From NCBI GenBank assembly GCA_030605745.1, contig JAUWHT010000320.1:1-7463 (forward strand): a DNA stretch of 7,463 nucleotides, read 5' to 3'. Below the pieces are notes generated by a model. That model was not told the DNA's origin and did not search any database. It worked only from the letters and a program-made list of their open reading frames with translations. This stretch comes from Pirellulales bacterium. Lineage in GTDB: Bacteria; Planctomycetota; Planctomycetia; Pirellulales; Thermoguttaceae. A program made the position numbers and the translations under genes. This document shows positions 5,002-7,463 of the stretch, in pieces. The stretch's first letter is position 1. Each line of letters begins with the position of its first letter.

Positions 5002-5313
5002 GGGCAAGAGCAAAAGTTGTCAGAAATCGTTTTATGGCCGATTTGTCAACAACGGCTCCTGACGCTGTTTTGCCTCATGGCTCTCCACGGGCACGCCCCG
5101 ACGTGTTAATATGAGGAAGTGGGGCAATATAAAAAAGGGCGTTGTGTACAGAGGCGGGCAAGGTGTGGGGCGGTTTTCCTTGGGAGAGGGCTGGGGGAAG
5201 AGAAAATGGCCTGCGGTACGAGTTTTCTATGGAACTTTTGACACTTTGATGCGTACAAAGGAATGGTGCCGCCGGCGTTACATTCTCAAACCGTAAACGG
5301 ATTGGGACGTTTT
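5002..5313. other. Intergenic region, no gene supported
   Basis: About 310 bases between the higBA promoter and the next hairpin. There are open frames on both strands (5111-5296 forward; 5075-5326 reverse), but they lack good start signals and read like translated low-complexity or repeat DNA. A purine-rich patch around 5170-5205 (GGGAGAGGGCTGGGGG) resembles half of the CCCTCTCCC-type dispersed repeats common in bacterial genomes, with no partner arm. No promoter or RNA gene is evident. Confidence 0.55.
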
Positions 5314-5414
5314 GCTTGGAAAACACCGTAGGGACTTAGGGATTTGGGGCTCGGGGCTCGGGGTTATTGAATGCAACCCTCCGGTCCCGAGCCCCGAGCC
5401 CCTATTTTCCAAGC
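5314..5414. repeat. Nested GC-rich inverted repeat, possible terminator
   Basis: The inner arms are perfect 17-mers: GGGGCTCGGGGCTCGGG at 5346-5362 and its reverse complement at 5386-5402, with a 23-base loop. Each arm is itself a tandem doubling of GGGGCTC. Outside them, GCTTGGAAAA (5314-5323) pairs with TTTTCCAAGC (5405-5414), but with unequal spacing (22 against 2 bases). On the + strand the inner stem is followed by TATTTT, so it could act as a terminator. It lies about 120 bases upstream of the sigma gene and may insulate it from upstream transcription. Confidence 0.85.
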
Positions 5415-5428
5415 ATATCACGTTTTCC

Positions 5429-5444
5429 CAAATGCTAGCGTTTG
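5429..5444. promoter_or_regulatory. 16-bp dyad in sigma gene leader
   Basis: CAAATGCTAGCGTTTG is palindromic except for one pair (T5433 against G5440). It lies about 50 bases upstream of a TATACT hexamer (5492-5497) that is the best -10 candidate for the sigma gene. A symmetric site of this size suits a dimeric DNA-binding regulator, but there is no direct evidence. Confidence 0.3.
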
Positions 5445-5491
5445 CAGTTTGAGGTACATTTTGGTGGGCTGCAGGAAGTCTGCTGTGTGGT

Positions 5492-5497
5492 TATACT
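5492..5497 (+). promoter_or_regulatory. Candidate -10 box of the sigma gene
   Basis: TATACT matches five of six positions of the -10 consensus. No acceptable -35 lies 16-18 bases upstream (CTGCAG at 17). The start would be near 5504, about 32 bases before the ATG. The missing -35 means activator dependence, another sigma factor, or a false call. Confidence 0.3.
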
Positions 5498-5535
5498 AGA
5501 GGGGGAGAGGAGCCCGTGCCCGAAAGGGATCCGAG

Positions 5536-7209
5536 ATGCATTCCGACTACTTGAATCCGGCTATCCGACAGCTTCGCGATCAGCAGGTTCGGTTTGCGCC
5601 GCGAGAGAAGAAGATCGAGCAGGTGGAGCAGGCCGAGAGGCTGCTGGGAGAATTGGACTCCGAGCGGACGTACAGCTACCAGTACGTCTGCTTCCGGATC
5701 ACCAACTTCCGGCCGGAGGCCTACCCTGATCTTCGGCTTACCGGCCAAGAGGCCAGTCACGACCTGTGTCTGTTCGTGGAAGACGTGTCCGACTCGGCCG
5801 GCGTTTCGGCAGACACAATGGACGAACGGGTGTTGACGGTCGACCAGTTGGCCAGGCATTTGAACGTATCCAGCAAGACGATTTCCCGCTGGCGGAGTCA
5901 AGGGCTGGTCAGTCGGCGGTTTGTTGTGGACGGTCGGAAGCGGGTAGGGTTCTTGCAGAGCAGCGTGGATCGGTTTGTAGCGGTAAACCGTGAGCGTGTC
6001 CACCGCGGGGCCCGGTTTAGCCAACTGACGGGCGTGGAGCGTGCGATGATTATCGACCGTGCCCGCCGCCTGGCTCGGGCCGGTGGATGCCCGGCCGACG
6101 TGACCAAGCGGCTGTCCCGAAAGACCGGCCGAAGCACGGAGACAATCCGCTACACCCTGAAGCAATTCGACCGGGACCATCCGAAGGCGGCTGTTTTTCC
6201 GGACAACGTCGGTCCGCTGCGGGCGGAGTCGAAGCAGAAGATTTATCAGCAGTATCGCCGGGGCGAATCGGTCGAGGCGCTGGCCAAGCGGTTCTGCCGC
6301 ACCCGGACGAGCATCTACCGGATCATTGGCGAGGTCCGGGCGCAGCGGGTGCTGGAACTGCCGTTGGACTTCATCCCCAACGAGCAGTTTGCCCTGGTGC
6401 AGTCGCAGAAGGCGGAAAAGGGGATATTAGGTCCGCCTCCTGCGGAGGACCAGCCGGCGAGGAAGCCACGGTTACCGAGCGGGTTGCCGCCTTACCTGGC
6501 CAGCTTGTACCAGGTGCCGCTGTTGACCCGCGAGCAGGAAGCCCACCTGTTCAGGAAGATGAACTACCTGAAATACAAGGCCGCCAAGCTCCGCGAGAGG
6601 CTCGATCCGACTCGGCCCAGAAGCAGCCTGATGGAGCAGATCGAGAGGCAGTACGAGGAGGTGGTGGCGACGAAGAACCAGATCATCCGGGCGAACCTGC
6701 GGTTGGTGGTCTCGATAGCCAAGCGGCACATGGGTCCGGCGGAGAATTTCTTCGAGTTGGTTAGCGACGGTAATATGTCGCTGATGCGTGCGGCAGAGAA
6801 ATTTGATTTTGCCCGGGGAAACAAGTTTAGCACCTACGCAAGCTGGGCGATCATGAAGAATTTCGCCCGCACCATCCCCAACGAGCATCGCTACCACGAT
6901 CGCTTCCACACGTCTGTCGCCGAGATATTTACCTCGGCCGAGGACAACCGCACCGACCAGTTCGAGCAAGAGTCGGCCCAGTTGCTGCGAGAGGCCCAGG
7001 TGCGAAGAATCCTCGACCGGCTTGACGAGCGCGAGCAGAAGATTGTCATCCAGCGCTTCGGCCTGAAGCGCGGTCAGGAACCGCACACCTTGAAGGAAGT
7101 CGGCGCTGAACTGGGCGTGACCAAAGAGCGGATCCGGCAGATCGAGGCCCGGGCAATCAGCAAGCTCCGAAAAGCAGTCGAGGAAGAAAAAATCGATTTT
7201 CCCGGGTAA
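5536..7209 (+). CDS. Planctomycete-type sigma-70 family factor with N-terminal HTH domains
   Basis: This 557-residue RNA polymerase sigma factor directs the polymerase to promoters. Domains in order: an uncharacterised N-terminus (1-95); a MerR/excisionase-like HTH, VLTVDQLARHLNVSSKTISRWRSQG (99-123); a second HTH-like segment (about 168-210); a third, ESVEALAKRFCRTRTSIYRII (244-264); a Pro-rich linker (about 298-320); region 1.2-like YLASLYQVPLLTREQEAHLF (320-339); region 2 (383-451), with NLRLVVSIAKRH and GNKFSTYASWAIMKNFARTI; and region 4 (about 487-547), ending VTKERIRQIEARAISKLRKA. Regions 1.1 and 3 are absent or very short: only about 30 residues separate regions 2 and 4. The start is the only ATG after an in-frame TAG at 5497, with AAGGGA (5524-5529) 6 bases before it. 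It is a single gene, and close relatives occur across Planctomycetes. It is not the housekeeping RpoD by architecture. Confidence 0.95.
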   Translation: MHSDYLNPAIRQLRDQQVRFAPREKKIEQVEQAERLLGELDSERTYSYQYVCFRITNFRPEAYPDLRLTGQEASHDLCLFVEDVSDSAGVSADTMDERVLTVDQLARHLNVSSKTISRWRSQGLVSRRFVVDGRKRVGFLQSSVDRFVAVNRERVHRGARFSQLTGVERAMIIDRARRLARAGGCPADVTKRLSRKTGRSTETIRYTLKQFDRDHPKAAVFPDNVGPLRAESKQKIYQQYRRGESVEALAKRFCRTRTSIYRIIGEVRAQRVLELPLDFIPNEQFALVQSQKAEKGILGPPPAEDQPARKPRLPSGLPPYLASLYQVPLLTREQEAHLFRKMNYLKYKAAKLRERLDPTRPRSSLMEQIERQYEEVVATKNQIIRANLRLVVSIAKRHMGPAENFFELVSDGNMSLMRAAEKFDFARGNKFSTYASWAIMKNFARTIPNEHRYHDRFHTSVAEIFTSAEDNRTDQFEQESAQLLREAQVRRILDRLDEREQKIVIQRFGLKRGQEPHTLKEVGAELGVTKERIRQIEARAISKLRKAVEEEKIDFPG

Positions 7210-7308
7210 AGTTATTGAGAAACGGCATTGCCTCGTTGGAAAACCCGGAGCAGTTTCCGTTGGTGTATTCGGATATGGAGTTGTGATGCCAATGTTACCC
7301 AAGCCTCG

Positions 7309-7366
7309 CGCCGGGCAAGCCCGGCGGCTAAACTGGGCTGCACGGCCCGACGATCGTATCGTCGGG
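7309..7366. repeat. Two GC-rich hairpins downstream of the sigma gene
   Basis: CGCCGGGC (7309-7316) pairs with GCCCGGCG (7319-7326), and CCCGACGAT (7346-7354) pairs with ATCGTCGGG (7358-7366) across a 3-base loop. Both stems are perfect. Neither is followed by a T run, so they are not classical terminators; they look more like a GC-rich REP-type unit. They begin 100 bases after the stop codon. Confidence 0.7.
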
Positions 7367-7419
7367 GGGGCGCCGGGCCAACAAATCCCGCGCGACCCCC
7401 CGCCATAAAACCCCGGTTT

Positions 7420-7463
7420 TTGCCAGCGGGGGCGCGGGGGGGGGGGGGGTGTGGTGGGGGGCG
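7420..7463. other. Low-complexity G-rich window end, probable sequencing artefact
   Basis: The final bases are dominated by G, including an unbroken run of 14 G (7436-7449). Nothing comparable occurs elsewhere in the window. Poly-G calls at read ends are a known artefact of two-colour sequencing, so this looks like a contig end rather than genomic sequence. Bases from about 7360 on should be treated cautiously. Confidence 0.6.

Noticed and set aside
5111..5296. 61-residue forward open frame
   Set aside because: No good Shine-Dalgarno, Trp/Gly/Arg-rich sequence resembling translated repeat DNA, and an overlapping open frame on the other strand.
5075..5326. 83-residue reverse open frame
   Set aside because: Pro/Ser-rich, overlaps repeat-like DNA, with no ribosome binding site or family resemblance.
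5491..6180. Reverse open frame (229 residues) antisense to the sigma N-terminus
   Set aside because: Same reason: a shadow of the sigma gene with no recognisable domain.
6472..7302. Long reverse open frame (276 residues) antisense to the sigma gene
   Set aside because: It mirrors the strongly supported sigma reading frame; long antisense frames are usual opposite GC-rich genes.
7346..7366. Intrinsic terminator of the sigma gene
   Set aside because: The stem is perfect, but it is followed by G rather than T residues and lies 137 bases after the stop codon.
7286..7408. Forward 40-residue open frame after the sigma gene
   Set aside because: It runs through two perfect hairpins and into the doubtful G-rich end; composition is that of repeat DNA.

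Overview
The window looks like a chromosomal piece of a planctomycete (Pirellulales-like). The strongest evidence is the 557-residue sigma-70 family protein at 5536-7209: several N-terminal helix-turn-helix segments followed by sigma regions 1.2, 2 and 4, an architecture I associate with Planctomycetes. The many small hypotheticals, clustered toxin-antitoxin (TA) modules and REP-like palindromes fit such a genome. Assignment is from recall of families, not from a search.

Layout. Positions 1-800 hold no gene I can support; all frames are GC-rich and partly open. A short tandem repeat leads into a TATAAT promoter and a 75-residue conserved hypothetical (876-1103, +). A four-helix membrane protein follows (1286-1759, +). 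Then everything to 4963 is on the minus strand: a membrane-anchored coiled-coil-like protein (1909-2454), a small two-helix membrane protein (2562-2840), and three adjacent type II TA loci. TA1 is a RelE/ParE toxin with an Unstab_antitox-type antitoxin (2974-3491). TA2 is a truncated RelE-like toxin running into a Phd-like antitoxin (3750-4174). TA3 is higBA (4242-4963). After about 300 bases with no gene and a large GC-rich hairpin comes the sigma factor (+). The last ~150 bases hold GC-rich hairpins and then degrade into G homopolymers, probably a contig end.

The notable non-coding feature is a 61-bp palindromic element present three times almost unchanged (1134-1194, 2894-2954, 3623-3683), always in the same orientation and always just beyond the 3' end of a gene or operon. 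A fourth degenerate relative (~1825-1852) and a different 32-bp inverted repeat (2490-2592) sit in equivalent places; the latter supplies the last nine codons and the stop of the gene it abuts. I interpret these as REP-like mobile hairpins that may act as terminators.

How the genes work together: the TA loci are autonomous autoregulated units. TA1 and TA3 are intact, each with a 4-base ATGA overlap between its two genes; TA2 has lost the C-terminal part of its toxin and probably survives as an orphan antitoxin. higBA has a near-consensus sigma-70 promoter whose -10 box lies in a dyad and whose predicted transcript start is about 3 bases from the higB start codon. The sigma factor is a separate + strand unit with its own leader. 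I see no tRNA, rRNA, CRISPR array or transposase gene.
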